From PALSA-894 sp963828625 (GTDB lineage: Bacteria > Pseudomonadota > Alphaproteobacteria > Rhizobiales > Xanthobacteraceae): a stretch of DNA of 64,000 nt. The DNA lies in assembly GCA_963828625.1 (NCBI GenBank), contig CAWHEX010000011.1, positions 496,001-560,000 of the forward strand. Reading direction: 5' to 3'. The notes under the pieces are model-generated. The model was not told the DNA's origin, made no database searches, and saw nothing but the letters and a program-made list of their open reading frames with translations. Positions 46,286 to 55,672 of the stretch are shown here, piece by piece. Position 1 is the stretch's first letter; each line of letters opens with the position of its first letter. Made by a program: the position numbers and the translations under genes.

Positions 46286-47869
46286 CTCAACGCGGTCCCG
46301 TCGTGGTCATCGGGCTCGACGCGTGCGATCCCGCGATCGCGCACCGCCTCGCGATGGAAGGGAAGCTGCCGACGCTGCGGCGGCTGTTCGATAGCGCGGC
46401 GCGATGCGAATTGCGGAACCCGGTTGGGCTGTTCGTCGGCGCGATATGGATGAGTTTTGCGACGGGTTTGCGCGCCGATCGCCACGGCTTTCATTGCTGG
46501 GACGAGATCGACGTCGACACCTATTTGCGCCGGCTCACCCGGCCGAGCGGCGAGGATGTGCCGTTCTGGCATGCGCTGAGCGATGCCGGGCGCAAGATCG
46601 CGGCGTTCGACGTGCCGCACCTGAAGGCGGGCGCGCCGGTCAACGGTTTCGAGTTGACGGAATGGGGCAGTCACGACCGCCATTTCGGCTTCCGCACCTG
46701 GCCGCCGAAAGCCGCATCCGACATCGACGCGGCGTTCGGTCTGCATCCGGTGCTCGGGATCGACGGCTATGCGACGCGGGAATTTGCCGCCGACGACTAT
46801 GTGCATCGCGCCGGCCAACTGCGCACGCTCGAAGAGGATCGCGCGCTGTTCGACGGGCTGGTGCAGGGCATCCGCACCAAGCGGCGGATCAAGCGCGAGA
46901 TCCTTGGCGAGGGCGGCTTCGATTTCGTCGTTTCGATACTCGGCGAAAGCCACTCCGTCGGCCATCAGCAATGGCACCTGCACGATACGACCCATCGCCG
47001 CTACGATCCCGCGTACGTCGGCTGCGATCGGCGGCGATCCCGTCGCGCGGCTCTATGGCGAGCTGGACGAGTCGCTCGGCGACATGCTTGCGCAGGCGCG
47101 CGACGATGCGACAGTCCTGGTGCTGCTCAGCCATGGCATGGGCCCGCAGAACGAGGGCTGCCGCCTGCTCGACGAAGTGCTCGCGCGCATCGACGCGTTC
47201 GATCGCGCGCCACCCGACGAGACGGGACTGCGCGGCGTGCTCAAGCGCGCGACGCGCGCGCTGCCGGGGCGCATGCAGCAGCGCATCACGGCGTTCGCGA
47301 TGCCGGTGCTGCGCGGGCGGCTCGACGGCAACCCGCCGCCGCGGGCGCGCGAGTACGTCGAGGCGGAGGACCGCGCGCGCCAGACCTTCTTCCTCGAACC
47401 GAACAACTACGTCTACGGCGGCGTGCGCCTCAACATCGTCGGGCGCGAGCCGAACGGTTGCGTGCAGCCGGACGAGATCGATGCGGTGGTGAAGCGGCTG
47501 ACCGACGACCTCTTCGCGCTGGTCAATGTCGAGACCGGCGGACCCATCGTGCGCGACGTGATCCGCTCCGACCGCTGGTATCGCCGCGGTCCGCGCGACA
47601 AGATGCCGGACCTGTTCATCGACTGGGAGCGAAGCGCGCCGATCGAGACGATCTGGTCGGCCAAGATCGGCGTCGTGCACGCGCCCTATACGCACTGGCG
47701 CACCGGCGATCATCGCGAGCATGGTGTGCTGCTCGCCTACGGACCCGGCATCCCGACCGGGAAGGCGTTGTCCGCGGTGCATATCGAGGACCTGGCGCCC
47801 GGGATCGCGGCACGGCTCGGGGTGCCGCTGCCGGATGTTGACGGCCGCGCACCGGCGTGGCTCGCGTAG
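46282..47869 (+). pseudogene. Alkaline phosphatase superfamily (type I phosphodiesterase/pyrophosphatase), one-base frameshift
   Basis: The N-terminal part has GPVVVIGLDACDPAIAHRLA (metal Asp), GLFVGAIWMSFATGLRADRH (nucleophile region) and SILGESHSVGHQQWHLHD. The remaining two thirds, from AAIGGDPVARLYGELDES through LVLLSHGMGPQNEG, DKMPDLFIDWERSAP and REHGVLLAYGPGIPTGKALS, are in the next frame. One extra G at 47020-47021 explains the break. About 528 residues when joined. These enzymes cleave phosphodiester or pyrophosphate bonds with two metals. Coupled to the GT2 gene; perhaps a glycan-modification pair (inference). Confidence 0.8.
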
Positions 47870-47894
47870 CGCGCGAGCGCGGCGGAATTTGATC

Positions 47895-47930
47895 TTGTGC
47901 GATGCACCAATTTCGTGTTGCAGTGCGTTA
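47895..47930 (+). promoter_or_regulatory. Candidate operators upstream of mcd
   Basis: Two imperfect matches to the ccr palindrome stand 33-68 bases before the mcd ATG: TTGTGCGATGCACCAA (47895-47910) and TGTTGCAGTGCGTTA (47916-47930). The second shares its left arm TGTTGCA with the ccr site exactly. Assigned by eye. Confidence 0.35.
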
Positions 47931-47962
47931 ACTCGCTGAAGTGAGCACTTTACGGAGGCAGC

Positions 47963-49639
47963 ATGTCGACCGCCGCAATGCCTTCCAGCGCGGGCTCGGG
48001 GTTCGCCGCCCTTGCAGGCGAAGCGGTCGCGGCCGTCGAGGCCCTGCTGGCGGACGCGACCCGCGCGGTCGGCGCCCGGGTGACCAAGGACGGCCGTGTC
48101 TCCGCGAAACTCCTCGACCGCGAGCAACGCGCCGCGCATGGGCTCGCGTGGTTCGCCACCTACGTCGAAGCCGTGCGCCAGCTTGCCGCCTATGCGGAGC
48201 GCATGAACGGCGCACGGCGCTTCGGCGAGCTTGAGGATCTGCTCGTCCGCATCGGGCTCGGCGAATTCCTCGCACAGATGCTCGGCGGCATTCCGATGAG
48301 CCAGGGCGAGGTGGTTCGCCCCGCTGATCTCGGACTTGCGCCCGACAAGGTTCGCGCACGCGTCACGCCCGCGATCGATGAACTGATCGCGACCGGCAAC
48401 ACCGCGGAAAACCGCGCGCGTCTCGTCGCGCTGATGCGCGAGCGTCACGGCGCGACCGCGGGCGATTGCGGGCTCGACGAGACGCTCGATTCGATCCGCG
48501 AGGAGATGCGCAAGTTCGCCGACAGCGAAGTCGTGCCGCACGCGCACGAATGGCATCTGACCAACAGCTACATTCCGCTCGAAGTGATCGCGCACATGGC
48601 GGAACTCGGCGTGTTCGGGCTGACGATTCCCGAAGAATTCGGCGGCATGGGGCTCGGCAAGGAGTCGATGTGTGTCGTCTCGGAGGAATTGTCGCGCGGC
48701 TATATCGGCGTCGGCTCGCTCGGCACGCGCTCGGAGATCGCCGCCGAACTGATCCTCGGCGGCGGCACCGACGCGCAGAAAGCGCAATGGCTCCCGAAGA
48801 TCGCATCCGGCGAAGTGCTGCCGACCGCCGTGTTCACCGAGCCGAACACGGGCTCTGACTTGGCCTCGCTGCGCACGCGCGCCGCGCGCGAGGGTGACGT
48901 CTACAAGGTCCACGGCAACAAGACCTGGATCACGCACCCGGTCCGCGCCGACCTGATGACGCTGCTGGTGCGCACCGATCCGAAGGAGCCGGGCTATCGC
49001 GGCCTCTCGATGCTGCTCGCCGAAAAGCCGCGCGGCGACGATGCCGATCCGTTTCCCGCGAAGGGCATGTCGGGCGGCGAGATCGAGGTGCTCGGCTATC
49101 GCGGCATGAAGGAATTCGAGATCGCGTTCGACGGCTTCGAGGTGGCGGCCGACAATCTTCTTGGCGGAACAGAGGGGCAGGGCTTCAAGCAACTGATGCA
49201 GACCTTCGAGTCCGCGCGCATCCAGACCGCGGCGCGCGCGGTCGGCGTCGCGCAGGCCGCGATGGAGCTTGCGGCGCGCTATGCCGAGGAGCGGGTGCAG
49301 TTCGGCGAGAAGCTGTTTGCCTTCCCGCGCGTCGCCGACAAGATCGCCATGATGGCGGTCGAAATCATGGTGGCGCGGCAGATCACCTATTACGCGGCGC
49401 GCCAGAAGGATTCAGGCCGGCGCTGCGATCTGGAAGCCGGCATGGCGAAGCTGCTCGCCGCACGCGTTGCGTGGGCGGCAGCCGACAACGCCGTGCAGAT
49501 CCACGGCGGCAACGGGTTCGCGATGGAATACCCGGTGTCGCGCGTGCTGTGCGACGCGCGCATCCTGAATATTTTCGAGGGCGCGGCCGAGATACAGGCG
49601 CATGTCATTGCGCGCAGGCTGCTGGACGGCTCGAACTGA
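47963..49639 (+). CDS. mcd: (2S)-Methylsuccinyl-CoA dehydrogenase
   Basis: 558 residues, an acyl-CoA dehydrogenase with a 160-residue N-terminal extension characteristic of Mcd. The core starts near ETLDSIREEMRKFADSEVVP. It shows FGLTIPEEFGGMGLGKESMC, PTAVFTEPNTGSDLASLRTR (FAD/substrate loop), GNKTWITHPVRADLMTLLVR, ADNAVQIHGGNGFAMEYPVS and LNIFEGAAEIQAHVIARRLL. It oxidises methylsuccinyl-CoA to mesaconyl-CoA, passing electrons to ETF, which is encoded 4 kb away. Specificity is inferred from the extension and from ccr and ecm in the same region. Ribosome site GGAGG. Confidence 0.87.
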   Translation: MSTAAMPSSAGSGFAALAGEAVAAVEALLADATRAVGARVTKDGRVSAKLLDREQRAAHGLAWFATYVEAVRQLAAYAERMNGARRFGELEDLLVRIGLGEFLAQMLGGIPMSQGEVVRPADLGLAPDKVRARVTPAIDELIATGNTAENRARLVALMRERHGATAGDCGLDETLDSIREEMRKFADSEVVPHAHEWHLTNSYIPLEVIAHMAELGVFGLTIPEEFGGMGLGKESMCVVSEELSRGYIGVGSLGTRSEIAAELILGGGTDAQKAQWLPKIASGEVLPTAVFTEPNTGSDLASLRTRAAREGDVYKVHGNKTWITHPVRADLMTLLVRTDPKEPGYRGLSMLLAEKPRGDDADPFPAKGMSGGEIEVLGYRGMKEFEIAFDGFEVAADNLLGGTEGQGFKQLMQTFESARIQTAARAVGVAQAAMELAARYAEERVQFGEKLFAFPRVADKIAMMAVEIMVARQITYYAARQKDSGRRCDLEAGMAKLLAARVAWAAADNAVQIHGGNGFAMEYPVSRVLCDARILNIFEGAAEIQAHVIARRLLDGSN

Positions 49640-50650
49640 TCAGCGCCGCTGCGCGCGATAGGCCTCGAACACGCGCCGCGCGTCCGGGCTCGCGCGAGAT
49701 TGCCAGTCCGCAACCGTCGTGTCGGCGGCAGCATGCAGCGCCGCCATCACGCCGGCCGGCGGGTTCTCGTCGATCGTCACGCCGTTCTCGCGCATGCGCG
49801 CGTAATTCTGTGCGACGCGCGCGTCGAGCAGCGGCCACTGGCGCGCGTAGGTTTCGCGTGCGGCTTCCTCGAAAGCCGTGCGCGACGCCTCGTCGAGCTT
49901 GTCCCACGCATCGAGCGAGATCGACGTAAAGCTCAAGGGCGCGGCGTAACCGGCCGCCGAGAAATTGCGCAAGTACTTCCACAAGCCCCGGCCCGCGCCG
50001 CCATCGCCGGACGACAGCACGGCATTCAGCTCGCCCGACTCCAGCTTGGCGTTGAGATCGTTGAACGAGATCAGCGTGGCGGATGCCGCGACCTTGGCGA
50101 GCACGTCGGTGCTGGTCTTGTCGTAGGTGCGGATCTTGAGGGCCTTCAGCGTCTCGGCGCCGGCGAGCGGCGTTGCCGACCAGATGCCGGAAGCAGGCCA
50201 CGGCACCGCGTAAAGCAGCTTCTGTTTCCGCTCGGCGAACAGCGCCTCGTATTGCGTCCGCGCCGCCTCGTAGAGCGCGCGCTGGTCGCGCGTCGTCGGC
50301 GTGACGAACGGCAGCGACGACATCAGGAATGTCGGGCTTTCGGCCGCGAGTGCGCCGCCGAAGCTGGTCGCCATCGCGAACCGGCCTTCGGTCACGGCCT
50401 TGAGCTGTTCATGGGTGCGCAGCTTCGACTCGGCGTTCGGCAGCAGACGGATGACGATGCGGCCGCCGGTCCTGGTCTTCACGGTGTCGGCGAAGAACGC
50501 GTCGGCCTCGCCGGTGATCGAACTCGCCGGGTATTCGTTGATCAGTTCGAGTGTCGTCTGCGCGTTCGCGGTCGCGGCGAACAGCGCGATCGACGCGGCG
50601 CTCAGGATGGCGCCAAAGACGGCGGACTTCAGCATTGCGGCGACTTTCAT
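49640..50650 (-). CDS. TRAP transporter substrate-binding protein (DctP family)
   Basis: 336 residues with a signal peptide (AVFGAILSAASIALFAATAN). Mature part: TTLELINEYPASSITGEADA, TRTGGRIVIRLLPNAESKLR, LKALKIRTYDKTSTDVLAKV and ELNAVLSSGDGGAGRGLW, the DctP fold with the arginine of the carboxylate clamp in the KIRTY segment. It captures an organic acid in the periplasm. No DctQM membrane genes adjoin it in the window. The stop is adjacent to that of mcd (convergent). Confidence 0.87.
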   Translation of the reverse strand: MKVAAMLKSAVFGAILSAASIALFAATANAQTTLELINEYPASSITGEADAFFADTVKTRTGGRIVIRLLPNAESKLRTHEQLKAVTEGRFAMATSFGGALAAESPTFLMSSLPFVTPTTRDQRALYEAARTQYEALFAERKQKLLYAVPWPASGIWSATPLAGAETLKALKIRTYDKTSTDVLAKVAASATLISFNDLNAKLESGELNAVLSSGDGGAGRGLWKYLRNFSAAGYAAPLSFTSISLDAWDKLDEASRTAFEEAARETYARQWPLLDARVAQNYARMRENGVTIDENPPAGVMAALHAAADTTVADWQSRASPDARRVFEAYRAQRR

Positions 50651-50668
50651 ACCCGATGGGGTAAGCGG

Positions 50669-51820
50669 TCAGGCGTTGGCGGCCCGCAGGGCGCGGTCGA
50701 GATCATTGTAGAGATCATCGACGTCTTCCAAACCAACCGACAGTCGCAACAAGTCCGGCGGACAGGGTGAGGTTGGACCTTCGATCGAGGCGCGGTGCTC
50801 GATCAGGCTTTCAACGCCGCCCAATGATGTGGCGCGCTTCCACAATTCGACCCGCGCCGCCGCATCGATCGCGGCGCGCTCGCCGCCCTTGAGGCGGATC
50901 GACAGCATGCCGCCGTAGCCGGACATCTGCTTGACCGCGATGGCGTGGCCCGGATGCGTCGGCAGGCCGGGATAGAGCACGCTCGAAACCGAAGGGTGAC
51001 TGGCGAAGCGGTGCGCGAGCAGCGCGGCGCTCTCTGCCTGCGCGCGCACGCGTACTTCGAGCGTGCGCAGGCCGCGCAGCAGCAGCCATGCCTCGAACCC
51101 GCCGAGGATCGCGCCGTGATGCGAACGCACCTGCTTGATGCGCGTCCACAGCGCGTCGTCGCGCGCCGTCGCGAGCACGCCCGCGATCACGTCGGAATGG
51201 CCGTTGAGATACTTGGTGGCCGAATGCATCACGATGTCGGCGCCGAGCGCAAGCGGCCTCGTGAACACCGGCGTCGCGGCGGTGGAGTCGATGCCCAGCG
51301 CCGCGCCTGCGGCGTGCGCGATTTCGGCGACCGCCGCGATGTCGGTGACGCCCCACAGCGGGTTCGCGGGTGTCTCGATCCAGACGAGTTTCGTGTCGGG
51401 CTTCAGCGCCGCGCGGATCGCCGCGAGGTCCGACATGTCGACAAGATCGACGCGATAGCCGAACAGCGGCGCTTCCTTCACCAGCCAGTCGCGCAGGCCC
51501 CAGTAGCAGACCTGCGGCGCGAGGATGTGGCTGCCGGGCGGCAGCGCGAGCACCACGCTGGTCGCCGCCGCCATGCCGGAGCCGAACAGCAGCGCCTCGT
51601 GCGCGCCTTCGAGCGCGGCGATCACGGCTTCGGTCTGGCGCGCGGTCGCGTTGTCGGGACGGCCGTAGACGTAGCCGGTGCGGTACTGGTTGTCGGGATC
51701 GCGGATGTAGGTGGTCGAGACATGCACCGGCAGCGCGACTGCCTTCGTGGCCGGATCGATCGCGCCCAGTGCCTGCGCCGCGATGGTGCGCGGCTTCAGC
51801 GTCTCCGGCTTGTCGGCCAT
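50669..51820 (-). CDS. Cys/Met-metabolism PLP-dependent lyase (cystathionine beta/gamma-type)
   Basis: 383 residues, fold-type I PLP enzyme. VHVSTTYIRDPDNQYRTGYV and YGRPDNATARQTEAVIAALE open the protein. EALLFGSGMAAATSVVLALP is the phosphate-binding region, KLVWIETPANPLWGVTDIAA follows, and the PLP lysine is in IVMHSATKYLNGHSDVIAGV. The end holds SLGGVESLIEHRASIEG. It cannot be resolved between cystathionine gamma-synthase, beta-lyase and related enzymes by eye. Predicted cytoplasmic. Confidence 0.88.
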   Translation of the reverse strand: MADKPETLKPRTIAAQALGAIDPATKAVALPVHVSTTYIRDPDNQYRTGYVYGRPDNATARQTEAVIAALEGAHEALLFGSGMAAATSVVLALPPGSHILAPQVCYWGLRDWLVKEAPLFGYRVDLVDMSDLAAIRAALKPDTKLVWIETPANPLWGVTDIAAVAEIAHAAGAALGIDSTAATPVFTRPLALGADIVMHSATKYLNGHSDVIAGVLATARDDALWTRIKQVRSHHGAILGGFEAWLLLRGLRTLEVRVRAQAESAALLAHRFASHPSVSSVLYPGLPTHPGHAIAVKQMSGYGGMLSIRLKGGERAAIDAAARVELWKRATSLGGVESLIEHRASIEGPTSPCPPDLLRLSVGLEDVDDLYNDLDRALRAANA

Positions 51821-51919
51821 GCAAAATTCTCCCGGGCGCGATCACACCAGACCGCAGGCGGCTTGTAAAATCGCCGCCGCGACGCGATATGCGGGGTGCG
51901 CGCAATCACGAGGAACGCG

Positions 51920-52114
51920 ATGGGGAATTTTCTTGCGAGTTACGCGGTGCCGCTCGCCGTCGGCGCGGTCGGCGTCGTGCTCCTGCTCGGCCTCGTCAAC
52001 ATGATGCGCGGCGGCTCGCCCAACACATCGCAGCGGCTGATGCGCCTGCGCGTCCTGCTTCAGTTCGTCGCCGTCGTGGTGATCATGATCACCGTCTGGG
52101 CGATGAGCCGCTAG
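51920..52114 (+). CDS. Twin-transmembrane small protein (HIG1-like)
   Basis: 64 residues with two helices (YAVPLAVGAVGVVLLLGLVN and LRVLLQFVAVVVIMITVWAM) joined by MMRGGSPNTSQRLMR. The loop with NxSQ(K/R)LMRxRV matches the HIG1-like twin-transmembrane family, whose mitochondrial relatives associate with respiratory complexes. In bacteria the role is unproven. It lies upstream of the cobalamin adenosyltransferase, a gene pair usual in this order. The ATG has GAGGA at a suitable distance. Confidence 0.83.
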   Translation: MGNFLASYAVPLAVGAVGVVLLLGLVNMMRGGSPNTSQRLMRLRVLLQFVAVVVIMITVWAMSR

Positions 52115-52160
52115 CGCATGATCCCGAAAACGGGACCGGTTTTCGGACAGGATCATGCGC
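52114..52160. repeat. REP-like palindrome, copy 2
   Basis: GCGCATGATC and GATCATGCGC are perfect outer arms; inside are CCGAAAACGGG and CCGGTTTTCGG. It begins on the final base (G) of the twin-transmembrane gene's TAG stop. It matches copy 1 at 11866-11910 in arms and interior, in the opposite orientation. It may act as a bidirectional transcription barrier or as an mRNA 3'-end stabiliser (inference). Confidence 0.85.
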
Positions 52161-52172
52161 TAACAAAGCCGC

Positions 52173-52373
52173 TTACTGCTTGGGACCGCTCGGTCCGGCG
52201 CCCGGCGCGGCCTTGAGATATTCTTCCTTCGGCTTCTTTCGCGAGAGCTTCTTCCTTTTCGCGGCCGAAAGGTCGGTCGACTGCATGGCCGCAACGCCGG
52301 ACGCGGCCGGGCTCACGGTGATCGTCGCCGGCATCAGAAACGCCGCCGCAGTGAGAATCGCGATGAGGCGCAT
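52173..52373 (-). CDS. Small secreted basic protein, unknown function
   Basis: 66 residues. A signal peptide (RLIAILTAAAFLMPATITVS) is followed by a short lysine-rich segment (AAKRKKLSRKKPKEEYLKAA) and a Gly/Pro end. I do not recognise a family. It is divergent from the cobalamin adenosyltransferase gene. The presence of a signal peptide and a sensible ribosome site (GAGG) supports a real gene. Confidence 0.6.
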   Translation of the reverse strand: MRLIAILTAAAFLMPATITVSPAASGVAAMQSTDLSAAKRKKLSRKKPKEEYLKAAPGAGPSGPKQ

Positions 52374-52466
52374 CTCAAACCTCCCTCGTTGGTTCCGGGC
52401 TACAATACGCTAGGATAGCCGACAGGGAAGAATCGAAAAAGCCGCCGGAACCGACAGGGTAAGCCA

Positions 52467-53042
52467 ATGGTGGTGCTCAACCGCATCTATACGCGCGCCG
52501 GCGACGAAGGCATGACGATGCTCGGCAACGGCGAGCAGCGCAAGAAATATGACCTGCGCGTTTCCGCTTACGGGACGGTGGACGAGGTGACGGCGGCGAT
52601 CGGCGTCGCGCGCCTGCATACCGGCGAGTCGCCGGTCATCGACGCGATGCTGGCGCGCATCCAGAACGACCTGTTCGATCTCGCGGCCGACCTTTGCTCG
52701 CCCGACAAGGGCAAGGGTCCGGGCGGCGAGCGGCTTGCCGTCAACGCGCAGCAGGTCAAGCGGCTGGAAGAAGAGATCGACACGCTCAACGCGGAGCTCG
52801 CGCCGCTGCGCACGTTCGTGCTGGCGGGCGGCACGCCGTCCGCGGCGTATCTGCACCTTGCGCGCACGATCTGCCGGCGCGCCGAACGCGTGATCGTGGA
52901 GTTGAAGGATTCTGGCGAGAGCGTTTCGGCCGAAGTGTCGAGCTACATCAACCGCCTGTCGGATTTCCTGTTCGTCGCGAGCCGCTATCTCAACGACAAG
53001 GGCGCGCGCGATGTGTTGTGGGTGCCGGGCGCCAATCGCTAG
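52467..53042 (+). CDS. Cob(I)alamin adenosyltransferase, PduO type
   Basis: 191 residues. PduO-family features: NRIYTRAGDEGMTMLGNGEQ (N-terminal ATP-binding T-x-x-G-D-x-G), YGTVDEVTAAIGVARLH, IQNDLFDLAADLC, FVLAGGTPSAAYLHLARTIC, RRAERVIVEL and YINRLSDFLFVASRYLN. It transfers the adenosyl group of ATP to reduced cobalamin and so supplies adenosylcobalamin to the ethylmalonyl-CoA mutase in the same region. No cobalamin riboswitch was seen upstream. Confidence 0.93.
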   Translation: MVVLNRIYTRAGDEGMTMLGNGEQRKKYDLRVSAYGTVDEVTAAIGVARLHTGESPVIDAMLARIQNDLFDLAADLCSPDKGKGPGGERLAVNAQQVKRLEEEIDTLNAELAPLRTFVLAGGTPSAAYLHLARTICRRAERVIVELKDSGESVSAEVSSYINRLSDFLFVASRYLNDKGARDVLWVPGANR

Positions 53043-53063
53043 CGTCAAGCATAGGATTCCCGA

Positions 53064-53805
53064 ATGGTCATTCCGATCTACGACAACGATCCGCTCGACC
53101 GGAATCCGTATGCGTTCGTCACCTGGACCTTCATCGCGCTGAACATCGTCGTCTTCTTCATCCAGCTCGGCGCGTCGGCTGACGCCGAGGTCGCGATGGT
53201 GCGCGACTTCGCGTTCATTCCGGCAGCGATCATCGGGCGCGTAGAGCTCGGCGGTAGCCTGCCGCCGATCTGGTCCGCCTTCACCTACGAGTTCCTGCAC
53301 GGCGGCTGGTCGCACATCATCGGCAACATGCTGTTCCTCTGGGTGTTCGGCGACAACATCGAGGACGCATTCGGATCGGTGCGTTTCTTTTTCTTCTTCA
53401 TGCTGTGCGGTGCGGCCGGCGCGATTGCGCATCTGCTGAGCGATCCGAATTCGGTGACGCCCGCTGGTCGGCGCGTCGGGCGCGGTGGCGGGCGTGGTCG
53501 CCGCCTACCTGATGCTGCGGCCGTGCGCGCGGATCACCGTGCTGCTGTTCGGCTTCATCCCCCTCGGGCTCGGTTCCGCATGGGTGCTCGGCTTCTGGGC
53601 GCTGGCACAGATCTGGAACGTCGTGAGCGCGGCGGCGGGCGACACCGCCTGGTGGGCGCACATCGGTGGACTGCTGGTCGGCGCCGCGCTGACACCGCTG
53701 TTCCGGCGGCCCGATGTCATCCTGTTCGAGTGCATGCGCCCGGGCGATGCCGTCGTGGCGCGGATCGCGATACCTGAAGCAGATCGGCGCTGGGGATCGC
53801 GTTGA
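53064..53805 (+). pseudogene. Rhomboid-family intramembrane protease, one-base frameshift
   Basis: The N-terminal part has TFIALNIVVFFIQLG, FTYEFLHGGWSHIIGNMLFL (HxxxN oxyanion region) and FFFFFMLCGAAGAIAHLLSD. The catalytic serine motif PLVGASGAVAGVVAAYLM and the later histidine WWAHIGGLLVGAALTPLF are in the next frame. One extra base at about 53460-53463 restores SVTPLVGASG. About 246 residues when joined. Serine and histidine are both present, so a working enzyme is likely if the shift is an error. It starts 22 bases after the adenosyltransferase. Confidence 0.83.
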
Positions 53806-53830
53806 CACCTGTGGGGGTGGGCCATAGTTT
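53802..53830 (+). promoter_or_regulatory. Candidate sigma-70 promoter for etfBA
   Basis: A consensus TTGACA (53802-53807) and TAGTTT (53825-53830) are spaced 17 bases, ending 29 bases before the etfB ATG and overlapping the last codons of the rhomboid gene. Confidence 0.5.
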
Positions 53831-53859
53831 GCCCGCCGCACTGCGAAAAGGCTCCAGCA

Positions 53860-54609
53860 ATGAAGATTTTGGTGCCCGTCAAACGGGTGGTCGACTTCAA
53901 CGTGAAAGTTCGCGTCAAGGCTGACGGTTCCGGCGTCGAACTGGCGAACGTCAAGATGTCGATGAATCCCTTCGACGAGATCGCCGTCGAAGAGGCGATC
54001 CGGCTCAAGGAAAAAGGCGTCGCGACCGAAATCGTGGCCGTGTCGGTCGGTCCGCAGCAGGCAGCCGAGACCATCCGCACGGCGCTCGCGATGGGCGCGG
54101 ACCGCGGCATCCTCGTGAAGGTCGACGGCGTCACCGAGCCGCTCGCGGTCGCGAAAATCCTCAAAGGCGTGGTCGAGGAGGAGAAGCCCGGCCTCGTCAT
54201 CATGGGCAAGCAGGCGATCGACGACGACTGCAATCAGACCGGCCAGATGCTCGCCGCATTGCTCGGCTGGGCGCAGGGCACGTTCGCTTCCAAGCTCGCG
54301 ATCGACGGCGAGAGCGTGAGCGTGACGCGCGAAGTCGACGGCGGATTGCAGACCATAAAGTTGAAAGGCCCGGCGATCGTCACCACCGATCTGCGGCTGA
54401 ACGAGCCGCGCTACGCCTCGCTGCCGAACATCATGAAGGCGAAGAAGAAGCCGATCGCCGACAAGACGCCGGCCGATTACGGCGTCGACGTCGCGCCGCG
54501 GCTGGAGGTCGTGAAGACCACCGAGCCTTCGGGGCGCAAGGCCGGCGTGAAGGTCAAGACGGTCGCCGAACTGGTCGAGAAGCTGAAGAACGAAGCGGGA
54601 GTTCTCTAG
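53860..54609 (+). CDS. etfB: Electron transfer flavoprotein beta subunit
   Basis: 249 residues. MKILVPVKRVVDFNVKVRVK, NPFDEIAVEEAIRLKEKGVA, IRTALAMGADRGILVKVDG, GLVIMGKQAIDDDCNQTGQM and the C-terminal recognition loop region NEPRYASLPNIMKAKKKPIA are diagnostic of EtfB. It binds AMP and, with EtfA, carries electrons from acyl-CoA dehydrogenases (including Mcd here) to the quinone pool. It abuts etfA with no gap. A near-consensus promoter precedes it. Confidence 0.96.
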   Translation: MKILVPVKRVVDFNVKVRVKADGSGVELANVKMSMNPFDEIAVEEAIRLKEKGVATEIVAVSVGPQQAAETIRTALAMGADRGILVKVDGVTEPLAVAKILKGVVEEEKPGLVIMGKQAIDDDCNQTGQMLAALLGWAQGTFASKLAIDGESVSVTREVDGGLQTIKLKGPAIVTTDLRLNEPRYASLPNIMKAKKKPIADKTPADYGVDVAPRLEVVKTTEPSGRKAGVKVKTVAELVEKLKNEAGVL

Positions 54610-55555
54610 ATGGCAACGCTCCTGCTCGCCGAGCACGACAACAAGTCGCTCAAGGATTCCACCAACAAGGCGCTGACCGCCGCCAAGGCGATGGGCGGCG
54701 ACGTGCATGTGCTGGTCGCGGGCTCCGGCGCGAAGGCCGTGGCGGATGCCGCCGCGAAGCTCGACGGCGTCGCGAAGGTGCTGCTCGCGGACGCGCCGGC
54801 CTACGAGCATGCGCTCGCCGAGCCGATCGCGGCGCTGATCGTGTCGCTCGCCGGAAATTATGATGCGATCGTCTCGCCCGCGACCACGACCGGCAAGAAC
54901 GTGATGCCGCGCGTTGCCGCATTGCTCGACGTGATGCAGATCTCCGACATCACCAAGGTGGTGGCGCCCGACACGTTCGAGCGGCCGATCTATGCCGGCA
55001 ACGCGATCCAGACCGTGAAGTCGAAGGACGCGAAGAAGGTCATCACGGTGCGCACCTCGACCTTCCAGGCGGCCGGCGAAGGCGGCTCTGCGTCCGTCGA
55101 GAACGCGACCGCCGCGGCCGACCCCGGCATTTCGAGCTTCGTCGGCGAGGAATTGTCGAAGTCCGAGCGCCCCGAACTCACGTCCGCAAAGATCATCATC
55201 TCGGGCGGCCGCGCGATGCAGAGCACGAGACAACTTCACCAAATACATCGAGCCGGTCGCCGACAAGCTCGGCGCGGCGGTCGGCGCCTCGCGCGCTGCG
55301 GTCGATGCCGGCTATGCGCCGAACGACTGGCAGGTCGGACAGACCGGCAAGGTGGTGGCGCCGGAACTCTACATCGCGGTCGGCATTTCGGGCGCGATCC
55401 AGCATCTCGCCGGGATGAAGGACTCCAAGGTGATCGTCGCGATCAACAAGGACGAGGAGGCGCCGATCTTTCAGGTCGCCGACTATGGCCTCGTCGCCGA
55501 TCTCTATCAGGCGCTGCCCGAACTCGCCGAGGAATTGGGGAAGCGCGGTCAATAA
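54610..55555 (+). pseudogene. etfA: Electron transfer flavoprotein alpha subunit, one-base frameshift
   Basis: The N-terminal two thirds (TLLLAEHDNKSLKDSTNKAL, YDAIVSPATTTGKNVMPRVA, VKSKDAKKVITVRTSTFQA) end at IIISGGRAMQS. The FAD-binding C-terminal part (DNFTKYIEPVADKLGAAVGA, SRAAVDAGYAPNDWQVGQTG, KVVAPELYIAVGISGAIQHL, FQVADYGLVADLYQALPELA) is in the next frame. One extra base at about 55225-55229 explains it. About 314 residues when joined. Loss of EtfA would disable fatty-acid and methylsuccinyl-CoA oxidation, so an error in the sequence is the better explanation. Confidence 0.9.
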
Positions 55556-55672
55556 CCACGACGCGGCGCGCCGGTAGCATCCGGCCGCAGATCGTCGTAA
55601 AAAGGCCATATGGCAACGATGACCCACGTCAGGGAGCGGCCAGCGGCGCGCAGCAGCGGCCAGGCGGAGAAA

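Noticed and set aside
47863..47885. GC-rich hairpin at the end of the phosphodiesterase-like gene as a terminator
   Set aside because: No T-tract follows the stem, and the stem is mostly CG repeats that arise by chance in this DNA.
52374..52466. Possible cobalamin riboswitch ahead of the adenosyltransferase
   Set aside because: The gap is only 93 bases and has no B12-box-like sequence. PduO enzymes are often not riboswitch-controlled.
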